Origin: an uncultured Pseudomonadales bacterium
GTDB taxonomy: Bacteria > Pseudomonadota > Gammaproteobacteria > Pseudomonadales > Azotimanducaceae
DNA: 64,000 nucleotides
Assembly: GCA_958296165.1 (NCBI GenBank)
Contig: OY282447.1
Coordinates: 3,819,154 to 3,883,153, forward strand
Reading direction: 5' to 3'
Shown here: piece by piece, positions 26,893 through 35,373 of the stretch
Position numbering within the stretch: the stretch's first letter is position 1
How the letters are laid out: every line of letters begins with the position of its first letter
The notes under the pieces: model-generated
Databases searched by the model: none
What the model saw: only the letters and a program-made list of their open reading frames with translations
What the model was told of the DNA's origin: nothing
Translations under genes and position numbers: made by a program

Positions 26893-28158
26893 ATGGCCAC
26901 TGAACCAACCGTCGCGCTGCACGAGCGCGTGCAATACGCCTCCAAAGAGTGGCTGGGCGAGGCCGAGCGGTTTCTCAAGCAACGCGCTGCCGCGCTTCCT
27001 GCCATGCGCTTGAGCTTCGCCGTGCAGCTGACGAGCCCGCCGCCGCATCTGCACGATGGCCGCAAACCGTTCGGCTACAGCGTGCGGATCGAAGCAGGCG
27101 ACGTACACATCGGCAACACGCTCGATCCTGCTGCGGATGTGCAGCTATGCGTGGACTACAACGCCGCCCTCCTGGTCAGCAGCGCGACCCATGCGGGCGA
27201 TGGCGCGGCACAGCGGCGACTAGAGCGCGAATACATCCTGCTGGTCGGCGACCGGCAGCCCATCCTCGCCAGTCATTGGCCCCGCGACACGGCCGCGGCC
27301 GCATTGCTCGCCGAGTTCCAAGATCACATGGCGCGACGCACTGTCAACAACCCGGACGTTCGCCATCGCGCCACGCAGTTGGGGCTGCAAAGCAATCTCG
27401 AAGATCTCGACGACAAGGGCTACACGGTTCTCGAGCGAGCGTTCTCGGCAGACTTCGCCGACGAACTGCGCGCCGAGGCGCATCGCAATCACGATTCGGC
27501 GCCGCCGGACAGCGGCTTCCGCGCCACCATGCTGTTGCGCCGCGGGCGCATTTGGGAGGAAGCCGCGATCCATCCTTGGGTACTGGCGTTGGCGGAATAC
27601 CTGTTGGGCCGTGGTTGTCTGATCTATCAGTCGGATACGATCGTCAAGGGCCCGGGGCTTGACACGCACCCCGGCTTGCACGCCGACTACGGCGCGTCGA
27701 GGGTGGCGGAGCCCTTTCCCGAATACTGCCTGGAAGCAACGGCGATTTGGGCCATCGACGACTTCGACCTGCCGGCCGGCCCCACGGTCATCGTTCCTGG
27801 CAGCTTCCGCAACCGCCGTCAAGTGCCGGCCGGCACCACCCGCGAAAGAGCCATTCCGCTGGAACTGGCCAAGGGTTCCATCGCTTTCTGGCACGGCGCG
27901 ACTTGGCACGGCGCGATGCCACGCCAAACCGCCGGCCGTCGCACGTCGCTGCACAATGCCTACGCGCGCTTCTTCATGCGTCCGTTGGAGCGTTACGACG
28001 ACATCGACCGCAGTGTCGTCGATCGCAATCCGCCAGCCTTCGCCACGCTCTGCGGCTTGGACGATCCATTCGGCAAGAGTGGCGACACCGGCGCCGATTT
28101 CGAGCGCATGCGCTACGCGGCAAGCGCTGGCTACGGCAGCACTGCGCCGGTTGCGTAA
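26893..28158 (+). CDS. PhyH-like dioxygenase with SCP2-like N-terminal region
   Basis: 421 residues from ATG 26893, chosen for GAGGAAC upstream; ATG 26878 is in frame. Residues ~1-135 resemble an SCP2-type lipid-binding fold (MRLSFAVQLTS; YSVRIEAGDVHIGNTLDPAA). The C-terminal ~260 residues are a phytanoyl-CoA dioxygenase domain with HADYG (HxD) and FWHGATWHGAMPR plus a following Arg. A lipid or sterol hydroxylase that carries its own substrate-binding domain is plausible. TATACT at 26834-26839 may be its -10. Divergent from the M20 operon, convergent with the ankyrin gene. Confidence 0.75.
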   Translation: MATEPTVALHERVQYASKEWLGEAERFLKQRAAALPAMRLSFAVQLTSPPPHLHDGRKPFGYSVRIEAGDVHIGNTLDPAADVQLCVDYNAALLVSSATHAGDGAAQRRLEREYILLVGDRQPILASHWPRDTAAAALLAEFQDHMARRTVNNPDVRHRATQLGLQSNLEDLDDKGYTVLERAFSADFADELRAEAHRNHDSAPPDSGFRATMLLRRGRIWEEAAIHPWVLALAEYLLGRGCLIYQSDTIVKGPGLDTHPGLHADYGASRVAEPFPEYCLEATAIWAIDDFDLPAGPTVIVPGSFRNRRQVPAGTTRERAIPLELAKGSIAFWHGATWHGAMPRQTAGRRTSLHNAYARFFMRPLERYDDIDRSVVDRNPPAFATLCGLDDPFGKSGDTGADFERMRYAASAGYGSTAPVA

Positions 28159-28196
28159 GGGCTCAACCCACTAGCGCTCCGTCTCCATATCTACGC

Positions 28197-30506
28197 CTAT
28201 CGCGTTTCCGGCGCAGCGACACCGAGCGCCCTGGCGAGCGCCGGATGGGGCCGCGACAGATTCGCCAGCACATCGACGGGCGTTAGGCCATTGGCGTCTT
28301 CGAGCGCAGGATCGGCGCCGCGTTCGACCAGCCACGCCGCCATATCCGCGAAATTCGAGCGCACGGCGACGTGCAGCAGGCTCGTGGGCTGCGAGTCGTG
28401 CATAGGGAACAACTGGTTTACGCGATCGCCGAGCTCGCGATGCAAGCGCTCGAACGACTTCATCGCCACGAGATCCAACAGCGTATAGCGCGCGCCGCCA
28501 TCGATTAGCGCAAACACGCTCGCGCGGGTACGCTGGCCTTGGTCGAAAGCCCAGTTCAAGGGTGAGCGCTCGCGCACAAGCGCGTTAGGATCGGCGCCGG
28601 CGGCGAGCAGGAATCGCACCATTGCCGAGTTGTCGTTCCATGCCGCACAGTGCAGCGGCGTACCGCCACGGCAGTGGGATTGGCCGCCGGTCTCGTTCGC
28701 GTCGGCGCCCGCGGCAACCAGCAATCGAGCGATTTCGATGTTGTCGCGCTCGAACGTCGGCCCCCGGCGACCCCACGGATTGGTGTTGCGCATGAGGTAG
28801 GTACTGCCTTCGGGAGGGCCATCCGGCGCCAGAAAGCGCGTTGTGGCAAGTCGTGGGTTGGCCGCAAGCAATCGTCTCACCGCCGCCACGTCCTGTTCGT
28901 CGACCGCGACCAGCATGGCGAGGCGTTCGCCGATGTCTTCCGCCGCGTAGATTGGATAGTCGTCGGTGCCGGGATCCAGCGTGAACGCCGCCAACTCGAC
29001 GTCCGGCAAGCGCATCTTGAGCTGCGCCGCATCCGCGCCGTAAGGCGGAAACCACTCTTTCACGAACGGACGCAGGGCCACGTCCCGATAGCCGTCGCCG
29101 GTGATCTTGGTGGACTCGGCGCCAGCGCCGCGCATAGCGACTCCGGCGACGAGCGTTAGCGATTCGTTGTATTCGCCGGCGGCGAGATGAACGACGTCGC
29201 CGTCGTTGGCGGCGTCCAGTGCCGCTTGGATGCTGACGTAGTCCTTGCCCACATGATGATCTCTGCCAATGTCCTGCAAGACGAAGTCGATCTGCTGGCG
29301 GTGCTGTGCGTCCACGGCGCGACGTTCGCCGTGGTAGCCCTTGGCAGTGGCTTCAAGCTGGTAATCGCCAGCGCCCAGGCGCAGTCGATAGCGGCCGTCC
29401 GCCTGCGTGATGAAGGTGTAGCTACGCTGGTCGTCGCCGACCGGTCGCTCGCGCAGCGTGACGTGCGCGTAGTCGATCGGTTGCCGCGTCTCGGCGTCTA
29501 GGATTTCGCCATGCAGCCAAGCGAGATCGCTGGCCGTCTCCGCTTCGTCGCCGACGCCCGAAGCGACCGATCTCGGCGCTTGGCTCGCCCATGCGAGAGA
29601 CGCAGTCGGTCTTGCCAGTTGGCGGTTCTTGGAGTTGATGTGCATGTCGATGCCAGGCGACTCCACGGCAATCGACTGGATGAGGCCGGCATCCGCCGGA
29701 AACGGCGTTTCGTTGAACGATTCGGTCCACAGCGCGATGGCCGTCAAGTCTCTGCCCGACCCGATGTCGGCCAGCGACTTCGGTTTGATGGCGTCTGGTC
29801 CGTTTAGATCGACATACACGGCACCGTCGTCGCGCTGCCCGGCGACGCCGATAAACGTGGTGCCGCGCGAAGAAGAACTCAGCGTATAGATGTCGCCGCG
29901 CCGTTCCAACGTAAGCGTCTCGGCCGTGCCCGTTGCGTCGAAAGGCTGAACGTAATAGCTCCAATGGGAACCGCCGACCAGCGCGAATGGACGATTGCCA
30001 GGCGGGATGTCGGGATCCGGCCCGAAGTCGGCGTCGAAACCAAAGATGACATACGAGCCGCTGTTCAACGTCTTGCCGTTGTAGGTGCCGAACGTGCCGC
30101 CATCGAATTGCAGATACAAACCGAAGCGCTGACCTTGGCGCTCCGAATGTTGTTCCAGCGCCGCCGAATGCGGGTGCAAAGTGATGCTGGCGACGAAATC
30201 GGCGCTGCCGATTTTCGCGGCCAAGTTCGGATAGATGTCGCTGACGAGCTCCGGGTGGAAGTTCGGCCATGTGTCGTCGTAGCCACCTGGGCCAAGCGTA
30301 TGCGCGTACCAGTCCTTGTAGGGTGCGTCGCCGTTGCCAAGGCGATAGCCGTCCGAGCGGGCGACCAGCGTATCGCGCAGATAGCCGACGCGCAGAGGTT
30401 CTTCGTCGGCGAGGCCGACGAAGACCACGCTACCAGCCTGTGCTTGCGTTTGAAGCAATCCGACCAGCGCCAAGATCGCGCTGGCGACGATGTTTTTCCG
30501 TTCCAT
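28197..30506 (-). CDS. Secreted multidomain protein with ankyrin repeats
   Basis: 769 residues, ATG 30506. Signal peptide (IVASAILALVGLLQTQAQAG). Residues ~25-280 look like a laminin-G/concanavalin-type beta sandwich (FGLYLQFDGGTFGTYNG; FIGVAGQRDDGAVYVDL). Then a carboxypeptidase-regulatory-like domain (GEILDAETRQPIDYAHVTLR; YRLRLGAGDYQLEATAKGY), a short right-handed beta-helix start (DYVSIQAALDAANDGDVVHL) and C-terminal ankyrin repeats (GGTPLHCAAWNDNSAMVRFL; TSLLHVAVRSNFADMAAWL). An exported binding protein, perhaps for host or surface contact. Nothing catalytic recognised. Confidence 0.7.
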   Translation of the reverse strand: MERKNIVASAILALVGLLQTQAQAGSVVFVGLADEEPLRVGYLRDTLVARSDGYRLGNGDAPYKDWYAHTLGPGGYDDTWPNFHPELVSDIYPNLAAKIGSADFVASITLHPHSAALEQHSERQGQRFGLYLQFDGGTFGTYNGKTLNSGSYVIFGFDADFGPDPDIPPGNRPFALVGGSHWSYYVQPFDATGTAETLTLERRGDIYTLSSSSRGTTFIGVAGQRDDGAVYVDLNGPDAIKPKSLADIGSGRDLTAIALWTESFNETPFPADAGLIQSIAVESPGIDMHINSKNRQLARPTASLAWASQAPRSVASGVGDEAETASDLAWLHGEILDAETRQPIDYAHVTLRERPVGDDQRSYTFITQADGRYRLRLGAGDYQLEATAKGYHGERRAVDAQHRQQIDFVLQDIGRDHHVGKDYVSIQAALDAANDGDVVHLAAGEYNESLTLVAGVAMRGAGAESTKITGDGYRDVALRPFVKEWFPPYGADAAQLKMRLPDVELAAFTLDPGTDDYPIYAAEDIGERLAMLVAVDEQDVAAVRRLLAANPRLATTRFLAPDGPPEGSTYLMRNTNPWGRRGPTFERDNIEIARLLVAAGADANETGGQSHCRGGTPLHCAAWNDNSAMVRFLLAAGADPNALVRERSPLNWAFDQGQRTRASVFALIDGGARYTLLDLVAMKSFERLHRELGDRVNQLFPMHDSQPTSLLHVAVRSNFADMAAWLVERGADPALEDANGLTPVDVLANLSRPHPALARALGVAAPETR

Positions 30507-30611
30507 TGCAGCGCCTCACGCTAACGACAAGACGATCCGCTCGGCCGGCCGACGTTCGTGACCGTTACGGGCGACGATCGGCGAGGAATCCCACAGCTTC
30601 TACTGCTTTTT

Positions 30612-30630
30612 GCGCTTGCATTGCAAGCGC
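30612..30630. repeat. 19-bp palindrome upstream of tRNA-Gly
   Basis: GCGCTTGCA-T-TGCAAGCGC, perfect 9-bp arms. It overlaps a plausible tRNA promoter (TTGCAT at 30617, TACGCT at 30640, 17-bp spacer), so it may be regulatory. Confidence 0.4.
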
Positions 30631-30655
30631 GCCTAACGCTACGCTTTGGCTCGCT

Positions 30656-30731
30656 GCGGGAATAGCTCAGCCGGTAGAGCACAACCTTGCCAAGGTTGGG
30701 GTCGCGGGTTCAAGTCCCGTTTCCCGCTCCA
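30656..30731 (+). tRNA. tRNA-Gly (GCC)
   Basis: 76 nt including encoded CCA (30729-30731). Acceptor arm GCGGGAA pairs with TTCCCGC. The anticodon stem CAACC/GGTTG encloses loop TTGCCAA with anticodon GCC at 30689-30691. The T arm contains GGTTCAAGTCC. It reads GGC codons. No integrase or island is attached to its 3' end here. Confidence 0.97.
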
Positions 30732-30774
30732 ACTCTTGCGTGCTTGGGCGCTCTCATCCTCGCACTTGGTGCCC

Positions 30775-31182
30775 TCACTGCATGTCCGCCAGTACGAGAT
30801 CGCGCAGCGTCACCATGCCTACCGCGTCGCGGTCGTCGTTCACCACCACCGCGCGAGTCAGGCCTTGCTTAACCAGCAAGCGCACTGCGTAGCGCGCCAA
30901 CATGCCGGGCGGCAGCGTTACCACTGGCTTGGTCATCGCTTCGTACACGCTTACGCGGTCGCGCGGACGGTTCCTGGCCACGACTTCGGCAGCCACGTCC
31001 GCCACCTCCAGCAAGCCCACTTCGTCGTCCTTGTCGCGCCTTGTGACTACCAGGGAGCTCACCGCGTGCTGCCGCATCAGCTGCATGGCCTCGTCGACGC
31101 TCGCCAAGCCGTCGACGGTGTGCAGTTCGGTGGTCATCACGTCCTGCACGCGCTGCTTGTGGTTCATGGCTTCTTCGCTCAT
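30775..31182 (-). CDS. CBS domain pair protein
   Basis: 135 residues from ATG 31182 (GGAG seven bases upstream), overlapping the PII-like gene by ATGA. Two CBS motifs: VQDVMTTELHTVDGLASVDE with AVSSLVVTRR, and VYEAMTKPVVTLPPGMLARY with LTRAVVVNDD. CBS pairs bind adenine nucleotides and act as energy sensors. Last gene of the run with the DUF1538 membrane proteins and the PII-like protein, so it probably gates or tunes them. Confidence 0.85.
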   Translation of the reverse strand: MSEEAMNHKQRVQDVMTTELHTVDGLASVDEAMQLMRQHAVSSLVVTRRDKDDEVGLLEVADVAAEVVARNRPRDRVSVYEAMTKPVVTLPPGMLARYAVRLLVKQGLTRAVVVNDDRDAVGMVTLRDLVLADMQ

Positions 31183-31529
31183 AGCTCGTCTCCGATCTCT
31201 TCCCGCATCACCGGCAGCTGGGTGGACAGGCCCACCACGTCTTCGATGGCGATCTGGAACGCGACGCCCGCGCCGGCTTCCTGATCGAACCGTGCCGCGG
31301 CGCGGATCCGTTCGAGGATGTCCCGTGCTCGCGTCTCCACCACCAAGGAGAGCACGATGTTGGCGGACGAGTTCAGATCCAGCCCTAGAAAGGTCTTGCC
31401 GGGCTTCAAGCCCTCGCCGCGCACGCTGGTGATCACGGTCGCGCCGGTGGCGCCGCCGGCGCGGGCGGCTTCGACTACTGCGTTCGTTTTGTCGTCGCTC
31501 ACCAAGGCGACGATCAGTTTCATGCGCAT
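31179..31529 (-). CDS. PII-like signalling protein
   Basis: 116 residues. Ferredoxin-like PII fold: MKLIVALVSDDKTNAVVEAA, GATGATVITSVRGEG (T-loop base region; the loop is short), then IVLSLVVETRARDILERI and a C-terminal GVAFQIAIEDVVGLS. PII proteins bind ATP/ADP or other nucleotides and bind transporters. The gene starts 3 bp after the second DUF1538 gene and overlaps the CBS gene, so its partner is probably the DUF1538 pair. No uridylylatable YRGxEY motif is seen. Confidence 0.8.
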   Translation of the reverse strand: MRMKLIVALVSDDKTNAVVEAARAGGATGATVITSVRGEGLKPGKTFLGLDLNSSANIVLSLVVETRARDILERIRAAARFDQEAGAGVAFQIAIEDVVGLSTQLPVMREEIGDEL

Positions 31530-31532
31530 CGT

Positions 31533-32312
31533 TCAATTGTCCTCTTTTTTGGTGCGCCGTCGCGAGCGGCGCGAGCGGTCCAGCCAGGAAGCCGCCATGG
31601 CGTAGCCCAGCACGGACATGATGGGAAACACGCTGGCAAACGCTATCAGGCCGAAGCCGTCGATCAACGGGCTGCGGCCCGGCACGCTGGCGGCCAAGCC
31701 CAGCCCGAGCGCGGCCACCACCGGCACGGTCACGGTGGAAGTGGTCACGCCGCCGCTGTCGTAGGCGAGCGGGACGATGTTGGGGCTGGCGCGGAACGTC
31801 TGCGCGATCACGATGCAATAAGCAACCGCGATGTACCAAGGCAACGGCGTGCCCGTGACGATGCGCAGGCAGCCGAGCGCAACGCCGAAGGCCACGCCAA
31901 CGGCCACGGCGATGCGCAGTCCCCACGCATGCACGGCACCGCCGGAGACTTCCTGAGCCTTCAACGCCACCGCGATCAGCGGGGGTTCCGCCACTGTGGC
32001 GGCGAAGCCGATGGCGGCGGCGAAGGCGTAGACGAGCAGGTAGTCGCTCCAAACGGCGTACGCGCCGGCGGTCTCCGGCGCGGCAAGTTGGTTGGCCATG
32101 GTCTCGCCGATGGGAAACAGCGCCTTCTCGAGGCCGATCAGGAACAAAGTCAAGCCGAGCAGCACGCAGACGAAGCTCGCCACGATGCGGCGCAGGTTCG
32201 GCAGCTTGCGGCGCAGCACGGCTACTTGGAACGCCACCAGAATGCCGACGATGGGCAGCACGTCCAAAGTGGTTTGCCATGCCGTGAGCGCGAAGGTAAC
32301 GACGAAGTCCAC
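31533..32312 (-). CDS. DUF1538 membrane protein (second of pair)
   Basis: 259 residues from GTG 32312, two bases after the previous gene's stop. About seven hydrophobic helices. DUF1538-type motifs: [68 protein letters not shown]. The family is of unknown function; the conserved TVAEP and DSGGVTTS motifs suggest ion coordination in a transporter. Ends in a basic tail (RSRRSRRRTKK). Confidence 0.8.
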   Translation of the reverse strand: MDFVVTFALTAWQTTLDVLPIVGILVAFQVAVLRRKLPNLRRIVASFVCVLLGLTLFLIGLEKALFPIGETMANQLAAPETAGAYAVWSDYLLVYAFAAAIGFAATVAEPPLIAVALKAQEVSGGAVHAWGLRIAVAVGVAFGVALGCLRIVTGTPLPWYIAVAYCIVIAQTFRASPNIVPLAYDSGGVTTSTVTVPVVAALGLGLAASVPGRSPLIDGFGLIAFASVFPIMSVLGYAMAASWLDRSRRSRRRTKKEDN

Positions 32313-32314
32313 GC

Positions 32315-33049
32315 TCAGGTCACCAAGCCGTAGGCGAGCACGAAGATTATGGGCGCCAAGCACGCGAAGGCGATCAGGCCGAAGCCGTCAAGCATGGGAT
32401 TGCGGCCCTTGATGGAGCTAGCGAGGCCAACGCCTAGCGCGGTGACGAGCGGCACCGTGATCGTGCTGGTGGTAACGCCGCCGGAATCGTAGGCAACGCC
32501 TATGATCTCGGCCGGAGCGAACAACGTCATCGTCGTCACCAGCAGATAGCCGCCGATGATGAGCCGATGAATCGGCCAGCCTTTCAGAATGCGCAGCACG
32601 CCGAGCACGATGGCGACGCCCACGGAAACCGCAACCACCATGCGCAAGTTGAAGGCATAGCTCGCCCGCGTCGCCGCGCCGTCGGCAATGAAGCCGGCCT
32701 CGGCGGCGACCTTGGCGGCTTCGCCTGCGACCGCGATCAACGCCGGCTCGGCCACTGTGGTGCCAAAGCCCAAACAGAACGCGAACGCCAACAAGGCCGT
32801 GGCGCTGCCCTTGCGGGCGAAGGCGTGGGCGATGGCTTCGCCGAGCGGAAACAGGCCACTCTCCAAGCCTTGAATGAACAGCGCGAGCCCCACGACTACG
32901 CACGCCAGCCCCACCAAGACTTCCGCGAGGTTGGGGAAGGGCTGTCGCAACACCACGATCTGAAAGAACGCGATGACGGCGATGATCGACGCGAGATCCC
33001 GCAGCGCACCCAAGATGCGCCGACCCAGCGCAGTTGCGACTTCGATCAT
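32315..33049 (-). CDS. DUF1538 membrane protein (first of pair)
   Basis: 244 residues. Same layout as its neighbour: [66 protein letters not shown]. The two probably form a heterodimeric membrane complex. Starts 13 bp after the aminotransferase stop. A role in solute or cation transport under PII/CBS control is inferred from the operon. Confidence 0.8.
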   Translation of the reverse strand: MIEVATALGRRILGALRDLASIIAVIAFFQIVVLRQPFPNLAEVLVGLACVVVGLALFIQGLESGLFPLGEAIAHAFARKGSATALLAFAFCLGFGTTVAEPALIAVAGEAAKVAAEAGFIADGAATRASYAFNLRMVVAVSVGVAIVLGVLRILKGWPIHRLIIGGYLLVTTMTLFAPAEIIGVAYDSGGVTTSTITVPLVTALGVGLASSIKGRNPMLDGFGLIAFACLAPIIFVLAYGLVT

Positions 33050-33062
33050 TCGGCCACGCGGG

Positions 33063-33989
33063 CTATACGTAGTACAGCCAATGCTCGAAGTCCGGTTCCT
33101 CGCCGGCCACCACGGCGCGGTACTTGTCGCGCAGCTGCGCCGTCATCGCGCCGATGCGGCCGTCGCCTACCAATTGCCCGTTGACGCGCAGTACCGGCCA
33201 AACGCCCACCGACGTGCCGGTGAGAAACATCTGCCGCGTGTTGTGCAGCTCGTCTGCGGAAATGTCGCGTTCTTCGCACGCGATGCCCATTGCCCGCGCC
33301 AGCGTTAGAACGGAATCTCGCGTGATGCCGAGCAGCACCTTCTGCGCCGGCGGCGTCGCCAAGTGGCCGTTGCCGTCTACCAGGAATACGTTGGTGGTAG
33401 GCGCCTCGGTGACGAAGCCGCGCTCGTCGAGCAGGATGATGTCGTCGAATCCCTGCGCCCGCGCCTTGCACTTGGCCATCATCGCCGCCGTGTAGTTGGC
33501 CGCCACTTTCGCGTGCGGCGGAACGAGATCCTCGCGGCGGCCTGTCTTGTCGCGCTCGATGTAAAGCGACAGATCGGTGCAGCGGCGAAACTCGCCGCGG
33601 TTCTTGGCGATGATGTCCGCATCGCTGTCGTAGGCGGCTATGAACACCGTTACGTGAGGGTCCTGAGGCACGAGTTCCACTTCGATGGAAGGGATCAACG
33701 CGCTGATCTTGACGGACGTGGCGCCGTCGTTCCGCCGCACGGTGGCCGCGCAGGCATCCATCAGCTCCTCGGTTGCGTAGCCGAGCGGCAAGCCGACGAT
33801 CTGGCAAGTGCGCACGAGCCGTTCGACGTGGTCGCGCAAGCGAAATGCGGCCACGCCGCGCGGGGTTCGATGCACGCTCAAGTAGTCGAAGGCCAGCGAG
33901 CCGCGCTGCAGGCTCTGCGCTAGAACATGCACCGTGGCGTCTTGCCAGGCGACGAACTCGCCGTCGCGCCAGATGGTTCGCTCGGTCAT
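33063..33989 (-). CDS. ilvE: Class IV aminotransferase (branched-chain/D-amino acid type)
   Basis: 308 residues from ATG 33989; the frame upstream is read-through of the DUF1501 gene. PLP-binding Lys in [12 protein letters not shown], and [20 protein letters not shown] with the conserved Glu. The N-terminus ([20 protein letters not shown]) matches class IV enzymes. Branched-chain amino acid transamination is the most likely activity; D-amino acid or aminodeoxychorismate lyase activity cannot be excluded. The symbol is tentative. Confidence 0.82.
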   Translation of the reverse strand: MTERTIWRDGEFVAWQDATVHVLAQSLQRGSLAFDYLSVHRTPRGVAAFRLRDHVERLVRTCQIVGLPLGYATEELMDACAATVRRNDGATSVKISALIPSIEVELVPQDPHVTVFIAAYDSDADIIAKNRGEFRRCTDLSLYIERDKTGRREDLVPPHAKVAANYTAAMMAKCKARAQGFDDIILLDERGFVTEAPTTNVFLVDGNGHLATPPAQKVLLGITRDSVLTLARAMGIACEERDISADELHNTRQMFLTGTSVGVWPVLRVNGQLVGDGRIGAMTAQLRDKYRAVVAGEEPDFEHWLYYV

Positions 33990-34059
33990 TGCCTTCGATC
34001 CGCAGTGGCGAGATCCCATTGTGCGCTTCTTGGCTGCGCCCGGTACCGCGATCGTGCCG

Positions 34060-35361
34060 TTAAGCGAAGAACGGGAAGTCCTCGACATTGGCGAATGGGA
34101 ATCGTGCCGCCGCGGGCGAGTGCTCCAATCCCAAATGCATGCGCAGCGCCTTGTGGATGTGTTTGGGATGGATGATGGCGCCGTCGGCGTGCGGGCGCAG
34201 CGTCGCCGGGTGGATGCGCTCGGCGAAATGCAGCGCGTTGGTTTCGCCCACCACGCGATTCGTCCAAGGCTGATTCTTCTCCATCACCACGACGCTGCCG
34301 ACCGGCCAGTGATCCTTGCCCTGTTCGGAGTTGTAGCGGTTGGTGCGCCCGAAATCGGAACCGAGCACCACCACCAGGCGATCCGCCACGCCGTGCCGTT
34401 CCGCATATTCCCACAGGTAGTCCACCGCGTTCGTGAGATTGCCGAGCAGCCAGGCGTGGTCGCCGTCGTGGTAGGAGTGGGTGTCGAAGCCGTCCAGCCA
34501 CAAGTCCGCGCTTACCGCCACGCCGGTCTTGAAGGCCAGTACGGCGAGCTGCGCTTGGCGGCGCAGCTCGCTCCGATATGTGCGATTGCCGCCCGTGTAT
34601 TCCTGCACCTGCTCGAGTTGAGGCGCGGCCGAGATCGCATCCGCATATGCCTTCAGGCCGTCCACCTCGAATGCTGATTTGTAGTGGGCGCGTTGGCGCG
34701 CTTCGGCTGGCAGCAGGTTCGGCGAAGCAGCTAGACGCTCGGCATTGGCGGCCAGACGCGCCCGCAGCAGCGCCCATTCGTCGTCGTTGAAGAAGCGCCT
34801 GTCTGCGTCCCAAGCCGGCACTTGCGGCGTGGCGATGTTGCGCAGCAAGTCGGGATCGCCCAGGCGCGTGGAGCGCACCGTGTTGCCGGTTGCGGAAAAG
34901 CCGCCGAAGCTCAAGTAGGGGAGGGCAAGGTCGGTGCCGTCGCGCGCCGCCTGCAATGCCGTGAGGGTCGGATAGCCTTCGGAGTTGCGCCCGCTCCAGT
35001 TGTACACGACGCCAACGGTGTGCGAGTTGGTCTGCGTGTCTACGCCGTTGATTACCAGCATGCGTTGGTGATATTTGCGAAAGAACGCGCGATTGTTGGC
35101 GAACGGGGCGTAGGCGATGTTGCCGGCCTGTTCGACTGCGTCGCGCTCGGCCCAGTGGTTGATGGTCGGTTCGCCGCGTACATTGGTTTTGGGATCGCAG
35201 AAACTGGTCGGATCCCAGCCGCCGTCGGCCTGCACGGAAACCAAGAGCTTGCCGCCCTGGCGCGGCGCTGCCGCCAGCGGCAGTCGAAATCCGCACGCGG
35301 CGCCAGCGCTGGTTGCCAGCAAACCCCTGAGAAGACGGCGTCTATTCATGTGCTCGTTCAT
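34060..35361 (-). CDS. DUF1501 protein with Tat signal
   Basis: 433 residues, ATG 35361 (ATG 35349 also possible). Twin-arginine leader NRRRLLRGLLATSAGAACG. Sulfatase-like fold features of DUF1501: VLGSDFGRTNRYNSEQGKDH (metal-site region), HWPVGSVVVME and GFDTHSYHDG. DUF1501 proteins are exported and usually paired with a large cytochrome-like partner, as here: the 1,713-residue gene ends 12 bp upstream. A role in periplasmic degradation of an unknown substrate is inferred. Confidence 0.82.
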   Translation of the reverse strand: MNEHMNRRRLLRGLLATSAGAACGFRLPLAAAPRQGGKLLVSVQADGGWDPTSFCDPKTNVRGEPTINHWAERDAVEQAGNIAYAPFANNRAFFRKYHQRMLVINGVDTQTNSHTVGVVYNWSGRNSEGYPTLTALQAARDGTDLALPYLSFGGFSATGNTVRSTRLGDPDLLRNIATPQVPAWDADRRFFNDDEWALLRARLAANAERLAASPNLLPAEARQRAHYKSAFEVDGLKAYADAISAAPQLEQVQEYTGGNRTYRSELRRQAQLAVLAFKTGVAVSADLWLDGFDTHSYHDGDHAWLLGNLTNAVDYLWEYAERHGVADRLVVVLGSDFGRTNRYNSEQGKDHWPVGSVVVMEKNQPWTNRVVGETNALHFAERIHPATLRPHADGAIIHPKHIHKALRMHLGLEHSPAAARFPFANVEDFPFFA

Positions 35362-35373
35362 TCGACAGTCCGG

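Noticed and set aside
30656-30731. tRNA-Gly as an attachment site for an island
   Set aside because: No integrase, no 3'-end duplication nearby; both integrases lie elsewhere with their own end repeats or gaps.
30775-32280. 501-codon minus-strand open frame
   Set aside because: Read-through of the CBS gene frame across the PII-like and DUF1538 genes, which have clear domains and ATGA couplings in other frames.
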